Assembly (NCBI RefSeq): GCF_003129965.1
Contig: NZ_NRCJ01000003.1
Coordinates: 62,001 to 126,000 of the forward strand
Reading direction: 5' to 3'
Source: Aggregatibacter kilianii
GTDB taxonomy: Bacteria; Pseudomonadota; Gammaproteobacteria; Enterobacterales; Pasteurellaceae
DNA length: 64,000 nucleotides
Position 1 is the first letter of the stretch. Each line of letters begins with the position of its first letter. Position numbers and translations under genes: made by a program. The notes under the pieces were generated by a model that made no database searches, had not been told where the DNA came from, and was given only the letters and a program-made list of their open reading frames with translations. Of this stretch, positions 7,348-16,955 are shown one piece after another.

Positions 7348-10300
7348 GTGTTTACCATTTATCATTCCAATCAACTTGAAGTGCAAAAGGACATTTTAGT
7401 TGAATTAATTCAACGCCAACCGCTAGCCCATCCGTTACAGCCGGAAATCGTGCTGGTGCAAAGCCCCGGTATGGCACAGTGGTTACAATTACAAATCGCC
7501 GAACAAAAAAATATTGCGGCGAATTTTGCTTTCCCCATGCCCGCGAGTTTTATTTGGCAACTTTATGCGGAAAATTTGCCTGATGTGGCGCAAAGTAACC
7601 AATTTAACAAGAACGCCATGATGTGGCGTTTGGTGCGCCTTATTCCGCAATATTTAGAACGGGAGACTTTCCGTCCGTTACGTCATTATTTGACTCATTC
7701 CTCCCAGTCGGAGCAATTCAAACTTTATCAACTCGCCGGGAAAATCGCCGATTTATTCGACCAATATTTGGTCTATCGCCCCGACTGGATCGCCGCCTGG
7801 GAAGCGCATCGGGATACTGAAATTCGCCGACAAATCGAAACCCAATTAAGCCTTAATAACGAACGATTGTTGGCGCAGATTGAGCAGAATATCACCTGGC
7901 AAGGCGAGTTATGGCGTGCCTTGGTGCAGGCGGTAAAAACGGAGACAGGGTTGGATTTGGTACAACATCGTGCCCATTTGTACCAATTGTTACTGGAAAA
8001 ACTCCGTGAAAATCGACCGCTCTTTTTGCCCGAACGCTTGTTTATTTTCGGCATTCCCGCCTTGCCAAAAGCCTATTTGGAAATTTTTCAGGCAATCAGC
8101 CAATATTGCGACGTGCATTTGTTCTTTAATAATCCTTGTGAAGAATATTGGGGCGATATTGTGGATCCCGCATTTGTGGAGAAACTGGCGTTGCGCGTCC
8201 GCACCGATTATTTCAAGCAGCTCGACAAGCCCTTGTTATCTGCGGAGCAGGCAGTAAAGGCGAAGCAACAGTGGGATGTCACTTATGCGCAGGAAAAATT
8301 ACAGACGGGTCATCCGCTGTTGGCATCTTGGGGCAAGCTGGGGCGTGATTTTTCTTATTTATTGACGCAGTTGGAGCCGAATGAAATTTCCGCTTATGCG
8401 GAGATTGAACCGCGTAATTTGCTAAGCCAAATCCAGCATCAAATTTTGCACTTAACGCCGAGCGGCGCCGTGCCGCTAAACTATCGGGAAAATGACCGCA
8501 CTTTAACTTTCCACGCCTGCCACAGCATGATGCGTGAGGTGGAAGTGTTGCAGGATTATCTGCTACATTTGTTACAACAGGAACCCGATTTAACTCCGAA
8601 AGACATCATTGTCATGGTGGCGGACATTGATAAATACACGCCTTATATTCGCGCCGTGTTCGGGCAAAATGCGACGCCACAAACTGCGATACCGTTTTCC
8701 ATTTCTGATAATAAGTTATCGGAAAATGACGTGATTATCGCCGCTTTTCTGACATTATTGCAGCTTAAAGAAAGCATTTTCAGCGCGGAAGATGTGCTGG
8801 CGTTGTTAGACGTGCCGGCGATTCGGGAGCGGTTTAATATCGAATTGCAGGACTTGGCGCAAATTCGCGATTGGGTGAAACAGGCGGGCGTGCGCTTCGG
8901 CTTAGCGAAAAATGACGAGGCGGAAAGCAACTATAATGCCTGGCAGGCGGGCTTGGAGCGTATGTTGTTAGGCTATGCCCTGCGGGAAGAAAACGGCATT
9001 TGGCAGGACAGCCTCGGATTGGATAACAGCTTCGGCTTAAAAGGGCAGTTGGCGGGGCAGCTGGCGGAATTTCTTGCAGCGTTATTTAATTGGTTCCAAA
9101 CCCTGCAAAACCGCTATTCCGCAGTTCAATGGCAACAACATTTGCTAGCTCTGACGGAGACGTTCTTCGCCGCCACGACGGAAACCGAGGAAACCCTGTT
9201 TTATATTAAAGAGGTGATTCAGCAGTTTGGCGAGCAGTTGCAGGAGGTGCATTTTACCGAAGATTTGGGCGTTGATGTGGTGGCGGATGTGATGAGCAAC
9301 GCCTTGCAAGAAAACCCGAATCACTATCGCTTTTTAGCCGGCAAAGTGAACTTCTGCACCTTGTTGCCGATGCGTTCCATTCCCTTCAAAGTGGTGTGTT
9401 TGCTCGGCATGAATGACGGCGAATACCCGCGCCAGCTGCCGCCGAGCAGCTTCGATTTAATGCAATACCATCGTATCAAAGGCGATCGTGCGCGCCGTGA
9501 CGACGATCGTTATTTGTTCCTTGAAGCCTTGCTGTCTGCGCAGGAGTATTTGTATATCAGCTATATCGGGCGTTCCATTGCCGATAATCAGGAACGCGAG
9601 CCGTCGGTGTTGGTGAGCCAGTTGTTGGATTACATCGTGGAAAATCTGCCTGCGGAAGGCACGAATTGGCGTGAAAAATTGGTGCAACAACATGGCATGA
9701 CGGCGTTCAGTCGAAAAAACTTTGAAAAAAACGACCGCACTTTTACGCCGTCTTTTGCGCAACAATGGTTACCTTTGGCAAATTCGCAAGCCAACCAAAC
9801 CTTGTCGGATTTCATTCAGCCAGCGATGTCGCAGGATCTTTCTGAACAGGAAACGGAAATTGAATTCGCCCGTTTGGTGGCGTTTGTGAAAAATCCCGTG
9901 CGGTTTTTCTTTGAAAAACGCCTTGGCGTGAATTTTTTTGAACAGGAAGAAAGCATTGCCGACAGTGAAAATTTCGCTTTGGATAATGCGCTGGAAAAAT
10001 ACGGTATTCATGCGGATTTGGTAGCGGCGGACGAACAGCAAACGGAGGCGTTTTTTGCCCGTTTAAAAGTCAAGGGCGTGTTGCCGAGAGGGGCATTTGC
10101 CACCCTTTATGCCAATCAGCTGGTGGCGGAGGTTGCCGAATTTAAACAGAATATCGTCGATTATGCGGAACAAACGCCGCAAAGCCGTTTTGTGCAACTG
10201 GTCGTTCCGACGGAATTCGGCGACGTGACGTTATCGGGCAACCTGTCCCGTTTGTACGGCGATCCTCTAGCGCGTGTCTCCTGGCGCATGGCAACGGTGA

Positions 10301-10740
10301 AAGACAAAGATCGTATTGAAGCCTGGCTGTATCATTTATTGCTCTGTGCGACGCAGCCGCAACCGACGGAATCTATTTTCCAAGGTAAGGATAAGCGTGT
10401 GATTTTTGATGTGCTGTTCCCGCCGGACGCCATGGCGCAATTACAAAGGTATGTGCAATGTTATTTGGTAGGGCGTTCGCACTTGCAGCTGATTCCAACC
10501 GCAAACCTTGAGGCGTACCTGAAGTTGCTTGGTGATGAAAGTGCGGTGGATTTTGACCAATGTTTTGCCTTGTTAAATAAAATCGCTTTTGGGGATGAGC
10601 GTTCTCGCGGGGATTTATATTGGCAGCGCGTGTTGATGCAAACGCAGGAATTGGATGTGAATGAGATAAATCAGCAGGTGAAAAACTGGTTTGCGCCAAT
10701 GTGGCAAGCCATCAAAAAAGAGACAAAAAAAGAAAAATAG
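7348..10740 (+). CDS. recC: Exodeoxyribonuclease V gamma subunit RecC
   Basis: A subunit of the RecBCD helicase-nuclease that processes double-strand DNA ends and recognises Chi-like sites. The 1130 residues are in the family's range. The N-terminus (SNQLEVQKDILVELIQ) and segments such as LVQSPGMAQWLQLQIAE and NDGEYPRQLPPSSFDLM are RecC hallmarks. The start is GTG at 7348 with GGAGG 4 nt upstream. It directly follows the competence pseudopilins, possibly sharing their transcript, although TATAAT at 7306-7311 offers a separate promoter. Three uptake sequences lie within it. Confidence 0.95.
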   Translation: MFTIYHSNQLEVQKDILVELIQRQPLAHPLQPEIVLVQSPGMAQWLQLQIAEQKNIAANFAFPMPASFIWQLYAENLPDVAQSNQFNKNAMMWRLVRLIPQYLERETFRPLRHYLTHSSQSEQFKLYQLAGKIADLFDQYLVYRPDWIAAWEAHRDTEIRRQIETQLSLNNERLLAQIEQNITWQGELWRALVQAVKTETGLDLVQHRAHLYQLLLEKLRENRPLFLPERLFIFGIPALPKAYLEIFQAISQYCDVHLFFNNPCEEYWGDIVDPAFVEKLALRVRTDYFKQLDKPLLSAEQAVKAKQQWDVTYAQEKLQTGHPLLASWGKLGRDFSYLLTQLEPNEISAYAEIEPRNLLSQIQHQILHLTPSGAVPLNYRENDRTLTFHACHSMMREVEVLQDYLLHLLQQEPDLTPKDIIVMVADIDKYTPYIRAVFGQNATPQTAIPFSISDNKLSENDVIIAAFLTLLQLKESIFSAEDVLALLDVPAIRERFNIELQDLAQIRDWVKQAGVRFGLAKNDEAESNYNAWQAGLERMLLGYALREENGIWQDSLGLDNSFGLKGQLAGQLAEFLAALFNWFQTLQNRYSAVQWQQHLLALTETFFAATTETEETLFYIKEVIQQFGEQLQEVHFTEDLGVDVVADVMSNALQENPNHYRFLAGKVNFCTLLPMRSIPFKVVCLLGMNDGEYPRQLPPSSFDLMQYHRIKGDRARRDDDRYLFLEALLSAQEYLYISYIGRSIADNQEREPSVLVSQLLDYIVENLPAEGTNWREKLVQQHGMTAFSRKNFEKNDRTFTPSFAQQWLPLANSQANQTLSDFIQPAMSQDLSEQETEIEFARLVAFVKNPVRFFFEKRLGVNFFEQEESIADSENFALDNALEKYGIHADLVAADEQQTEAFFARLKVKGVLPRGAFATLYANQLVAEVAEFKQNIVDYAEQTPQSRFVQLVVPTEFGDVTLSGNLSRLYGDPLARVSWRMATVKDKDRIEAWLYHLLLCATQPQPTESIFQGKDKRVIFDVLFPPDAMAQLQRYVQCYLVGRSHLQLIPTANLEAYLKLLGDESAVDFDQCFALLNKIAFGDERSRGDLYWQRVLMQTQELDVNEINQQVKNWFAPMWQAIKKETKKEK

Positions 10741-10742
10741 CC

Positions 10743-11186
10743 TTACAAATAGGCCGCCATCACCACGGCATTTTCCCATTTGCCGTCGGCAGTGGGGTAA
10801 TAGTTTTTACGCACATCCACCTGATTAAAGCCCAGCGAATCGTAAAGCGCTTGGGCTTTTTTATTGGATTCACGCACTTCCAGCCACAACGTCAGAATGC
10901 CTTGTTGTTTTAGCTGCGCCATGAGTTCGGTCAATAATTGACGCCCCAGCCCCAAGCCCTGTTTTTTCGGATCCACGGCGATATTAAACAGGGTTGCTTC
11001 GTCCAACACCGTTTGGCAAATGGCAAAGCCGTAAATCTCATCGTATTCGCCGATTTTCAAATTGAGGTAGCGTTCGCCCTGATTGTTTTTTAACGTGCCG
11101 AACGACCACGGAACAGCATGCGCCACCTGTTCAATCGCATAAAGACGATCGAAATCTTGTGTTTCAACGGGGGAAATGGTTATCAC
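10743..11186 (-). CDS. rimI: Ribosomal protein S18 alanine N-acetyltransferase RimI
   Basis: A GNAT-family enzyme that acetylates the N-terminal alanine of ribosomal protein S18. The 147 residues contain the acetyl-CoA loop QGLGLGRQLL and the downstream LEVRESNKKAQALYDSLGF block typical of RimI. The start is GTG at 11186. It lies 9 nt after holD and forms a two-gene unit with it, as in Haemophilus and E. coli. It converges on recC with a 2-nt gap and no terminator visible between them. Confidence 0.92.
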   Translation of the reverse strand: MITISPVETQDFDRLYAIEQVAHAVPWSFGTLKNNQGERYLNLKIGEYDEIYGFAICQTVLDEATLFNIAVDPKKQGLGLGRQLLTELMAQLKQQGILTLWLEVRESNKKAQALYDSLGFNQVDVRKNYYPTADGKWENAVVMAAYL

Positions 11187-11195
11187 GGCGGAACC

Positions 11196-11630
11196 TTATT
11201 TTATTGACGCGGATTGTTGGATTTGTTGCCAGAGCTGACGCTTTGCCTGCGGATCCCGTTTTAATTCGTCGAGATCAACGGATTGCCATACATTTAACGG
11301 CTGCCGGAGCGAAAAAGTGCGGTCATTTTTTTCAGTGTTTTTATCTAGTAGCCAATAGCTGACAGCGTGTTCGACCTGCAAATAAGAAAGCTGCTCAAAG
11401 GTGATATTCAGCACGTCGCTGCCATCAAGCGCCAGACTGCGCAACAGATCCTGCATAATCGGCTGTTGCAGCAGATTTTGGCGGCTGACAATAACCAAGC
11501 GGATGTGTTCGGGTACGACGATATTAATGGCGCCTTTCAAGGCTTCCGGACGCACCAACTGCCATTGGCTGATACCCATTTGTTGCAGTAATATGTCTCG
11601 GCGGGAGTAAGGTTGGCGCGTTTCTTGCAT
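11196..11630 (-). CDS. holD: DNA polymerase III psi subunit HolD
   Basis: The psi subunit links the clamp-loader to chi and SSB in the replisome. The 144-residue product begins MQETRQPYSRRDILLQQMGISQWQLVRPEALKG, matching the conserved psi N-terminus that contacts the gamma complex. An upstream in-frame TTG at 11642 exists, but ATG at 11630 fits family length better. holD-rimI is transcribed divergently from rsmC. Sequence conservation in this family is low outside the N-terminus, so the neighbour rimI supports the call. Confidence 0.88.
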   Translation of the reverse strand: MQETRQPYSRRDILLQQMGISQWQLVRPEALKGAINIVVPEHIRLVIVSRQNLLQQPIMQDLLRSLALDGSDVLNITFEQLSYLQVEHAVSYWLLDKNTEKNDRTFSLRQPLNVWQSVDLDELKRDPQAKRQLWQQIQQSASIK

Positions 11631-11697
11631 ATCTAAAATCAATTCAATCCAGTATAATGGGCGCCCATTTTAACCAATAAGACAGAGGATGAATAGC

Positions 11698-12702
11698 GTG
11701 ATTTGTGCAGAAAGTGAAGTGCTGGCGCGGCATTTGGATCTTTTAACGGGGAAATCGCTGTTGCTCACGGGCGCGGTGAACGATGATTTTCTCGCTGATT
11801 TGCGTCGCCAAGGTTTTAACGCTCGTGCTTGGAGTTGGTATTTCGATTATGCCAACCGACAAAATCAAACGCAGCAAAGTGCGGTGGATTTTTCCCTTGA
11901 ATTTCAGGGCAACGCCGATCTGATTCTGTTTTATTGGACGAAGAACAAGCAAGAATGTTATTTCCAACTTATGCAACTGTTATCGCGATGTGTCGCGGGA
12001 CAAGAGGTGTTGTTGGTGGGTGAAAATCGTAGCGGTGTGCGTTCTGCGGAAAATATGTTGGCGGAGTACGGGGACATTCACAAAATCGACTCTGCCCGCC
12101 GTTGCAGCCTGTATCATTTTCAGTTAAAAAATCCACCGCACTTTGAGCCAGCCAAATTCTGGAAATCCTATCAATCGCCACAACTCGCCGATTTAACCGT
12201 GTATGCCTTGCCGGGCGTATTCAGCGCTGTCGAACTGGACGGTGGCACGGCATTGTTGCTGTCCACTTTGCAAAGGGTATCGGGGGATGTGTTGGATGTC
12301 GGTTGTGGCGCAGGCGTGATCGGCAGTTATATTCAAAAACACAATCCGCAAACTAACCTGGTAATGACGGACATTCACGCTATGGCGCTGGCATCCGCAC
12401 GGCGCACGTTACTGGAAAACGGTTTATCGGGCACGGTACTTGCCAGTGATGTGTTCTCTCACATTGACGGTAAATTTGACCTGATTATTTCCAACCCGCC
12501 GTTCCACGACGGCATTGATACCGCCTACACCGCCGTCAGCGAGTTGATTAAACAGGCAAAATGGCATTTAAAAGCAGGCGGAGAGCTGCGCCTTGTGGCA
12601 AATGCGTTTCTGCCTTACGCCGATTGGCTGGATCAACATTTCGGCAGCCATGACGTGTTGGCGAAAAATAACAAGTTTAAGGTGTATTCGGTGCGCGGAT
12701 GA
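11698..12702 (+). CDS. rsmC: 16S rRNA (guanine-1207-N2)-methyltransferase RsmC
   Basis: An S-adenosylmethionine-dependent enzyme that methylates G1207 of 16S rRNA. The 334 residues form a duplicated methyltransferase fold: an N-terminal pseudo-catalytic half, then a C-terminal half with the SAM motif VLDVGCGAGVIG and the catalytic NPPFHDG. GTG at 11698 is preferred to ATG at 11689: AGAGG (11683-11687) is 10 nt from the GTG but only 1 nt from the ATG. Starting there also gives the family N-terminus (ESEVLARHL). A TATAAT (11653-11658) precedes it. Confidence 0.92.
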   Translation: MICAESEVLARHLDLLTGKSLLLTGAVNDDFLADLRRQGFNARAWSWYFDYANRQNQTQQSAVDFSLEFQGNADLILFYWTKNKQECYFQLMQLLSRCVAGQEVLLVGENRSGVRSAENMLAEYGDIHKIDSARRCSLYHFQLKNPPHFEPAKFWKSYQSPQLADLTVYALPGVFSAVELDGGTALLLSTLQRVSGDVLDVGCGAGVIGSYIQKHNPQTNLVMTDIHAMALASARRTLLENGLSGTVLASDVFSHIDGKFDLIISNPPFHDGIDTAYTAVSELIKQAKWHLKAGGELRLVANAFLPYADWLDQHFGSHDVLAKNNKFKVYSVRG

Positions 12703-12732
12703 GTGGCGTTCGCACTAAATTTTGCTAGCACG

Positions 12733-12748
12733 ACTAAAACCTTTTAGT
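12733..12748. promoter_or_regulatory. Candidate operator before the PTS gene
   Basis: ACTAAAACCTTTTAGT, a perfect 7-bp inverted repeat with a CC centre, lies about 40 nt before the PTS permease start and abuts a possible -10 (TAGAAT, 12749-12754). A 16-bp palindrome is the size of LacI-family operators. The regulator is not encoded nearby. Confidence 0.4.
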
Positions 12749-12788
12749 TAGAATCCATTCCCATTATTGACTACGTTCGGAGAAGACT

Positions 12789-14210
12789 ATGAACTTTCCT
12801 AAAATCGCCCAACAGGTTATTGAAAAACTTGGTGGCAAAGAAAATATCGTAACCGCCGCCCACTGCGCCACCCGTTTGCGTATTGTGCTGAATGATGAAA
12901 GCAAAGTAGACAAGGAAGGCGTTGACAACATTGAGGGTGTGAAAGGGCAGTTCGCCGTAGCGGGACAATACCAAATTATTTTTGGTTCCGGCACGGTAAA
13001 TAAAGTCCACGCCGAATTAACCAAATTGCTTGGCATCGGCGATGTGAGTAAAGCGGAAGTGGCGGAAGCGGCAGGCGGTAACCAAAGTTTACTGCAAAGG
13101 TTGGTGAAAGGCTTGGCGGATATTTTCGTGCCGATCATTCCGGCTATCGTTGCCGGCGGTTTGCTGATGGGGATTTACAGCATGCTTACCGCCAAAGGGT
13201 TCTTTGTGGATGAACTCAGTGTCATCGACATGCATCCGGAACTGAAAGATTTGGTGGATTTCATTAACACCATCGCCAATGCGCCGTTCGTCTTCTTACC
13301 GGTATTACTCGGCTTCTCCGCCACCCGTAAATTCGGCGGCAACCCGTTCCTTGGTGCGGCGTTGGGGATGTTGCTGGTTCACCCGGCGCTTGCCGACGGC
13401 TGGAACTACGCCTTAACTTTAGCGGAAGGCAAAATTCAATATTGGAACGTGTTCGGTTTGGAAATCGAACGTGTGGGCTACCAAGGCACGGTGATTCCGA
13501 CCTTGATTTCCGCATGGGTGCTGGCAACTTTGGAAAAAACGTTCCGCAAATTCGTGCCGTCTTATTTGGATAATCTGGTTACGCCGTTATTTTCCTTATT
13601 TATCGCAGGCTTCTTAGCCTTTACCGTAATTGGTCCTATCGGACGTGAGGCGGGTTCTTTAATCGCCGCAGGCTTAACTTGGTTATACGACACCTTAGGC
13701 TTTATCGGCGGGGCGATTTTCGGTACGTTCTACGCGCCGATCGTCATCACCGGTATGCATCAAACCTTTATCGCCGTGGAAACCCAGTTATTAGCGGAAA
13801 TGGCACGCACCGGCGGCACTTTCATTTTCCCGATTGCAGCAATGTCTAACATTGCGCAAGGCGCAGCTTGTTTGGGTGTGGCGTTCGCCTTAAAAGATCC
13901 GAAAGTACGCGGTTTAGCCATTCCGTCCGGTATTTCTGCGCTACTCGGCATCACCGAACCTGCAATGTTCGGGGTAAACTTGCGCTACCGCCAAGCCTTT
14001 ATTGCCGCCATGATTGGCTCCGGTCTTGCCAGTGCGTTCATCGCGTTCTTTAACGTAAAAGCCATCGCCCTTGGCGCTGCCGGCTTCTTGGGGATCCCAT
14101 CCATCAAACCGGACAGCCTGGCAATGTACAGTATCGGTATGGCGATTTCCTTTATTGTCGCTTTCAGCCTTTCCACCATTTTAATTAAACGCGCGCAAGC
14201 AAAAGCGTAA
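12789..14210 (+). CDS. PTS sugar permease EIIBC, sucrose/glucoside type (ScrA-like)
   Basis: Imports and phosphorylates a sugar. The 473 residues contain an N-terminal EIIB domain with the phosphorylated Cys26 (HCATRLR), followed by a roughly ten-helix EIIC domain from about residue 105. There is no EIIA domain, so it would need EIIA-Glc from elsewhere. The EIIB sequence (AAHCATRLRIVL, VKGQFAVAGQYQIIFG) resembles ScrA more than TreB, which suggests sucrose or a related disaccharide. No hydrolase or repressor gene lies beside it, so the substrate is not proven. GGAGAAG precedes the ATG by about 5 nt. Confidence 0.8.
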   Translation: MNFPKIAQQVIEKLGGKENIVTAAHCATRLRIVLNDESKVDKEGVDNIEGVKGQFAVAGQYQIIFGSGTVNKVHAELTKLLGIGDVSKAEVAEAAGGNQSLLQRLVKGLADIFVPIIPAIVAGGLLMGIYSMLTAKGFFVDELSVIDMHPELKDLVDFINTIANAPFVFLPVLLGFSATRKFGGNPFLGAALGMLLVHPALADGWNYALTLAEGKIQYWNVFGLEIERVGYQGTVIPTLISAWVLATLEKTFRKFVPSYLDNLVTPLFSLFIAGFLAFTVIGPIGREAGSLIAAGLTWLYDTLGFIGGAIFGTFYAPIVITGMHQTFIAVETQLLAEMARTGGTFIFPIAAMSNIAQGAACLGVAFALKDPKVRGLAIPSGISALLGITEPAMFGVNLRYRQAFIAAMIGSGLASAFIAFFNVKAIALGAAGFLGIPSIKPDSLAMYSIGMAISFIVAFSLSTILIKRAQAKA

Positions 14211-14226
14211 TTTAAACTTCGTTAGC

Positions 14227-14264
14227 AAAGCACGAATCCGCTCAAGCCGGTTCGTGCTTTTTTG
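14227..14264 (+). terminator. Rho-independent terminator after the PTS gene
   Basis: AAAGCACGAA (14227-14236) pairs with TTCGTGCTTT (14251-14260), followed by further T residues. The loop contains a smaller CCG/CGG pairing. Confidence 0.9.
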
Positions 14265-14334
14265 TTTTTCTAATTTTAAAAACTATGCTACATTGTGCGA
14301 CCTTATCTAACTTATTAAAAACTAAGGATTAAAT

Positions 14335-15084
14335 ATGCCGTTGCTGCTGGGGTTAAGTTTTCTTATTGCTATTTATTTCGCCATTCATGCCGTGAGAACG
14401 GGGCAAGATCGTTATTGGTTATTCATCATGTTCAGCTTTCCGTTTCTGGGAAGTGCGGTCTATTTTTTTGCTATTTTTCTACCGTCCTTCCGTAGTGGTT
14501 ATTCAGGGCAAATTCTGGAAAGCAAACTGCGCCGAGCGCTGGATCCGGGACGGGAATTGCGCGAAGCGGAGCAAAATTTTGAACAATCGGAAACGGTGGC
14601 GAACCGTTTAGCGCTAGCCAAAGCCTTGGTGGATAATAATCGGGTTGCAGAGGCATTACCGCATTATCAAACCGTGTTACAAATGGATTTATACAAAACC
14701 ATGCCCGATATTTTATTGGCTTATGCTTACGCTTTGTATCTTGCCGACGATGCCGCTTCAGCGAAACAGCAATTGGATTATTTACGGGTGGAAAATCCCG
14801 ATTATCAGTCTAACGAAGGGCATTTGTTGTACGCCAAAATTTTAACCAAGCTGGATGATCGCGTCGGTGCCATGCGCGAATTTAATGCGTTGGTGGCGTA
14901 TTATCCGACTTTGGAGGCACATATCAGCTATGTTGAAATTCTGTTGCAATGGAATGAAAAGGAAAAAGCGAAACAATTATTGGATGTGGCGGAGCTGCAT
15001 ATTAAGCGCCAACCGCCGCATGTGAAACGTTTAAATGCGGAATGGATCAAACGCGCAAAACAGTTACGCAACGCATTGCAATAG
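14335..15084 (+). CDS. Membrane-anchored tetratricopeptide-repeat protein
   Basis: A 249-residue protein of unknown function. Two hydrophobic segments at about residues 2-17 and 27-50 anchor it in the inner membrane. The rest is helical with TPR-like repeats (about 75-230; for example LALAKALVDNNRVAEALPHYQTVL and LLYAKILTKLDDRVGAMREFNALV). Such proteins usually scaffold complexes. It stands alone between a terminator and the purH promoter. AAGGAT lies 6 nt before the ATG. No specific gene name is recognised. Confidence 0.75.
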   Translation: MPLLLGLSFLIAIYFAIHAVRTGQDRYWLFIMFSFPFLGSAVYFFAIFLPSFRSGYSGQILESKLRRALDPGRELREAEQNFEQSETVANRLALAKALVDNNRVAEALPHYQTVLQMDLYKTMPDILLAYAYALYLADDAASAKQQLDYLRVENPDYQSNEGHLLYAKILTKLDDRVGAMREFNALVAYYPTLEAHISYVEILLQWNEKEKAKQLLDVAELHIKRQPPHVKRLNAEWIKRAKQLRNALQ

Positions 15085-15184
15085 TAAAAGTGCGGTGTGA
15101 TTTTTGGGTGTTTTTAAGGGGGCTTCGACGCCCTTAATTTTTTGTGTGAGATCCAACCATTGTTCGTAAAATCAGCCTACATAA

Positions 15185-15206
15185 ACGCAAACGTTTGCGC
15201 TATAAT
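15185..15206 (+). promoter_or_regulatory. PurR operator and -10 box of purH
   Basis: ACGCAAACGTTTGCGC (15185-15200) matches the purine repressor consensus ACGCAAACGTTTGCGT at 15 of 16 positions. It directly abuts a perfect TATAAT (15201-15206), so repressor binding would block the purH promoter. Confidence 0.92.
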
Positions 15207-15249
15207 ACGCCACCTCAAATTTTACTTCATAAATCAAAGGAAATTATTC

Positions 15250-16851
15250 ATGCAATCAAATCGTCCTATCCGCCAAGCGTTGCTTAGTGTGTCCGATAAA
15301 TCCGGTATTGTGGAATTTGCCCAAGGCTTAGTGAAACGCGGTGTGAAACTGCTTTCTACCGGTGGCACCGCAAAACTTTTAGAACAAAACGGCTTGCCGG
15401 TGACGGAAGTATCCGATTACACAGGCTTCCCTGAAATGATGGACGGTCGCGTGAAAACCTTACACCCGAAAGTGCACGGCGGTATTTTAGGTCGTCGCGG
15501 TACGGACGACGCTATCATGCAACAATACGGCATTGAAGGCATTGATATGGTGGTGGTGAATTTATATCCGTTCGCAGCCACGGTGGCAAAACCGGATTGC
15601 ACCCTTGAAGATGCGGTAGAAAATATCGACATCGGTGGCCCGACCATGGTGCGTTCTGCAGCGAAAAACCATAAAGATGTGGCGATCGTGGTCAATAACA
15701 ACGATTTCAATGCAATTCTTGCGGAAATGGATCAACATCAAAACAGCCTTTCTTTAGAAACCCGTTTTGATCTTGCCATTAAAGCCTTTGAACATACCGC
15801 GCAATACGATTCCATGATCGCGAACTACTTTGGTCAGTTGGTGAAACCTTATCACGTGGCGGCAGAAGAAGATGTGAGTGCCAAGTGCGGTCAATTCCCG
15901 CGTACTTTAAACTTGAATTTCGTGCGTAAACAAACCATGCGTTACGGCGAAAATTCCCATCAAAATGCGGCGTTCTATGTGGATTTAAACGTGAAAGAAG
16001 CAAGCGTGGCAACGGCAACCCAACTTCAAGGTAAAGCCCTTTCTTATAACAACATTGCTGACACTGATGCCGCCCTTGAGTGCGTAAAAGAATTCGATGA
16101 GCCGGCGTGCGTGATCGTCAAACACGCGAACCCATGCGGCGTGGCGTTAGGCAAAGATATTTTGGAAGCCTACAACCGCGCTTATCAAACGGATCCAACT
16201 TCTGCATTCGGTGGCATCATTGCGTTTAACCGTGAATTAGACGAAGCCACCGCAAACGAAATCGTAGAACGTCAATTCGTGGAAGTGATTATTGCGCCGA
16301 AAGTCTCTGCAGCTGCGGTAGAAGTGGTAAAACGTAAGAAAAACGTGCGCTTACTTGAATGTGGCGAATGGACATCTCGCACTCAACGTTTAGATTTCAA
16401 ACGCGTAAACGGCGGTTTATTAGTGCAAGACGCAGATTTAGGCATGGTGGGCTTGGACGACTTAAAAGTGGTCAGCAAACGTCAACCGACTGAACAAGAA
16501 CTGAAAGATTTATTATTCTGCTGGAAAGTGGCGAAATTCGTGAAATCCAACGCCATTGTTTACGCGAAAAACAACCAAACCATCGGCATCGGTGCCGGTC
16601 AAATGAGCCGCGTTTATTCCGCTAAAATCGCCGGCATTAAAGCACAAGATGAAGGCTTGGAAGTGGCAGGTTGCGTCATGGCATCCGATGCCTTCTTCCC
16701 ATTCCGCGACGGCATTGATGCGGCGGCGAAAGTGGGCATTCAGTGCGTCATCCACCCAGGCGGTTCTATGCGCGATCAAGAAGTGATTGATGCGGCGGAT
16801 GAACATGGGATGGTGATGGTGTTGACGGGGATGAGACATTTTAGACACTAA
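15250..16851 (+). CDS. purH: Bifunctional AICAR formyltransferase / IMP cyclohydrolase
   Basis: Catalyses the last two steps of de novo IMP synthesis. The 533-residue product has an MGS-like IMP cyclohydrolase domain (about 1-195; segments STGGTAKLL and [21 protein letters not shown]). An AICAR transformylase domain follows, with [11 protein letters not shown] and the C-terminal [23 protein letters not shown] at 15250 is used; the frame is open further upstream to 15142, but that would run through the PurR-box promoter and has no homology. purD follows 104 nt later, separated by a REP-like element. Confidence 0.97.
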   Translation: MQSNRPIRQALLSVSDKSGIVEFAQGLVKRGVKLLSTGGTAKLLEQNGLPVTEVSDYTGFPEMMDGRVKTLHPKVHGGILGRRGTDDAIMQQYGIEGIDMVVVNLYPFAATVAKPDCTLEDAVENIDIGGPTMVRSAAKNHKDVAIVVNNNDFNAILAEMDQHQNSLSLETRFDLAIKAFEHTAQYDSMIANYFGQLVKPYHVAAEEDVSAKCGQFPRTLNLNFVRKQTMRYGENSHQNAAFYVDLNVKEASVATATQLQGKALSYNNIADTDAALECVKEFDEPACVIVKHANPCGVALGKDILEAYNRAYQTDPTSAFGGIIAFNRELDEATANEIVERQFVEVIIAPKVSAAAVEVVKRKKNVRLLECGEWTSRTQRLDFKRVNGGLLVQDADLGMVGLDDLKVVSKRQPTEQELKDLLFCWKVAKFVKSNAIVYAKNNQTIGIGAGQMSRVYSAKIAGIKAQDEGLEVAGCVMASDAFFPFRDGIDAAAKVGIQCVIHPGGSMRDQEVIDAADEHGMVMVLTGMRHFRH

Positions 16852-16856
16852 ATTTT

Positions 16857-16924
16857 GTAGGGTCGGGTCCTGTGCCCGACCTATTTATCGCTGATATTCG
16901 GTCGGGCACAGGACCCGACCCTAC
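16857..16924. repeat. REP-like double hairpin (GTAG-flanked inverted pair)
   Basis: Two perfectly complementary 25-nt arms (16857-16881 and 16900-16924) surround an 18-nt spacer. Each arm is itself a hairpin: GGTCGGG and CCCGACC flank TCCTGTG. The outer end reads GTAG on the left and CTAC on the right. A GTAG foot plus a short GC-rich hairpin in inverted doublets is the layout of REP elements mobilised by RAYT (TnpA-REP) transposases. It lies between purH and purD. Confidence 0.8.
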
Positions 16925-16955
16925 GTAGAAACAAGATTAAATATAGGACGAATAA

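Noticed and set aside
15142-15249. An upstream extension of purH
   Set aside because: It would run through the PurR box and TATAAT, so it lies partly upstream of transcription start.
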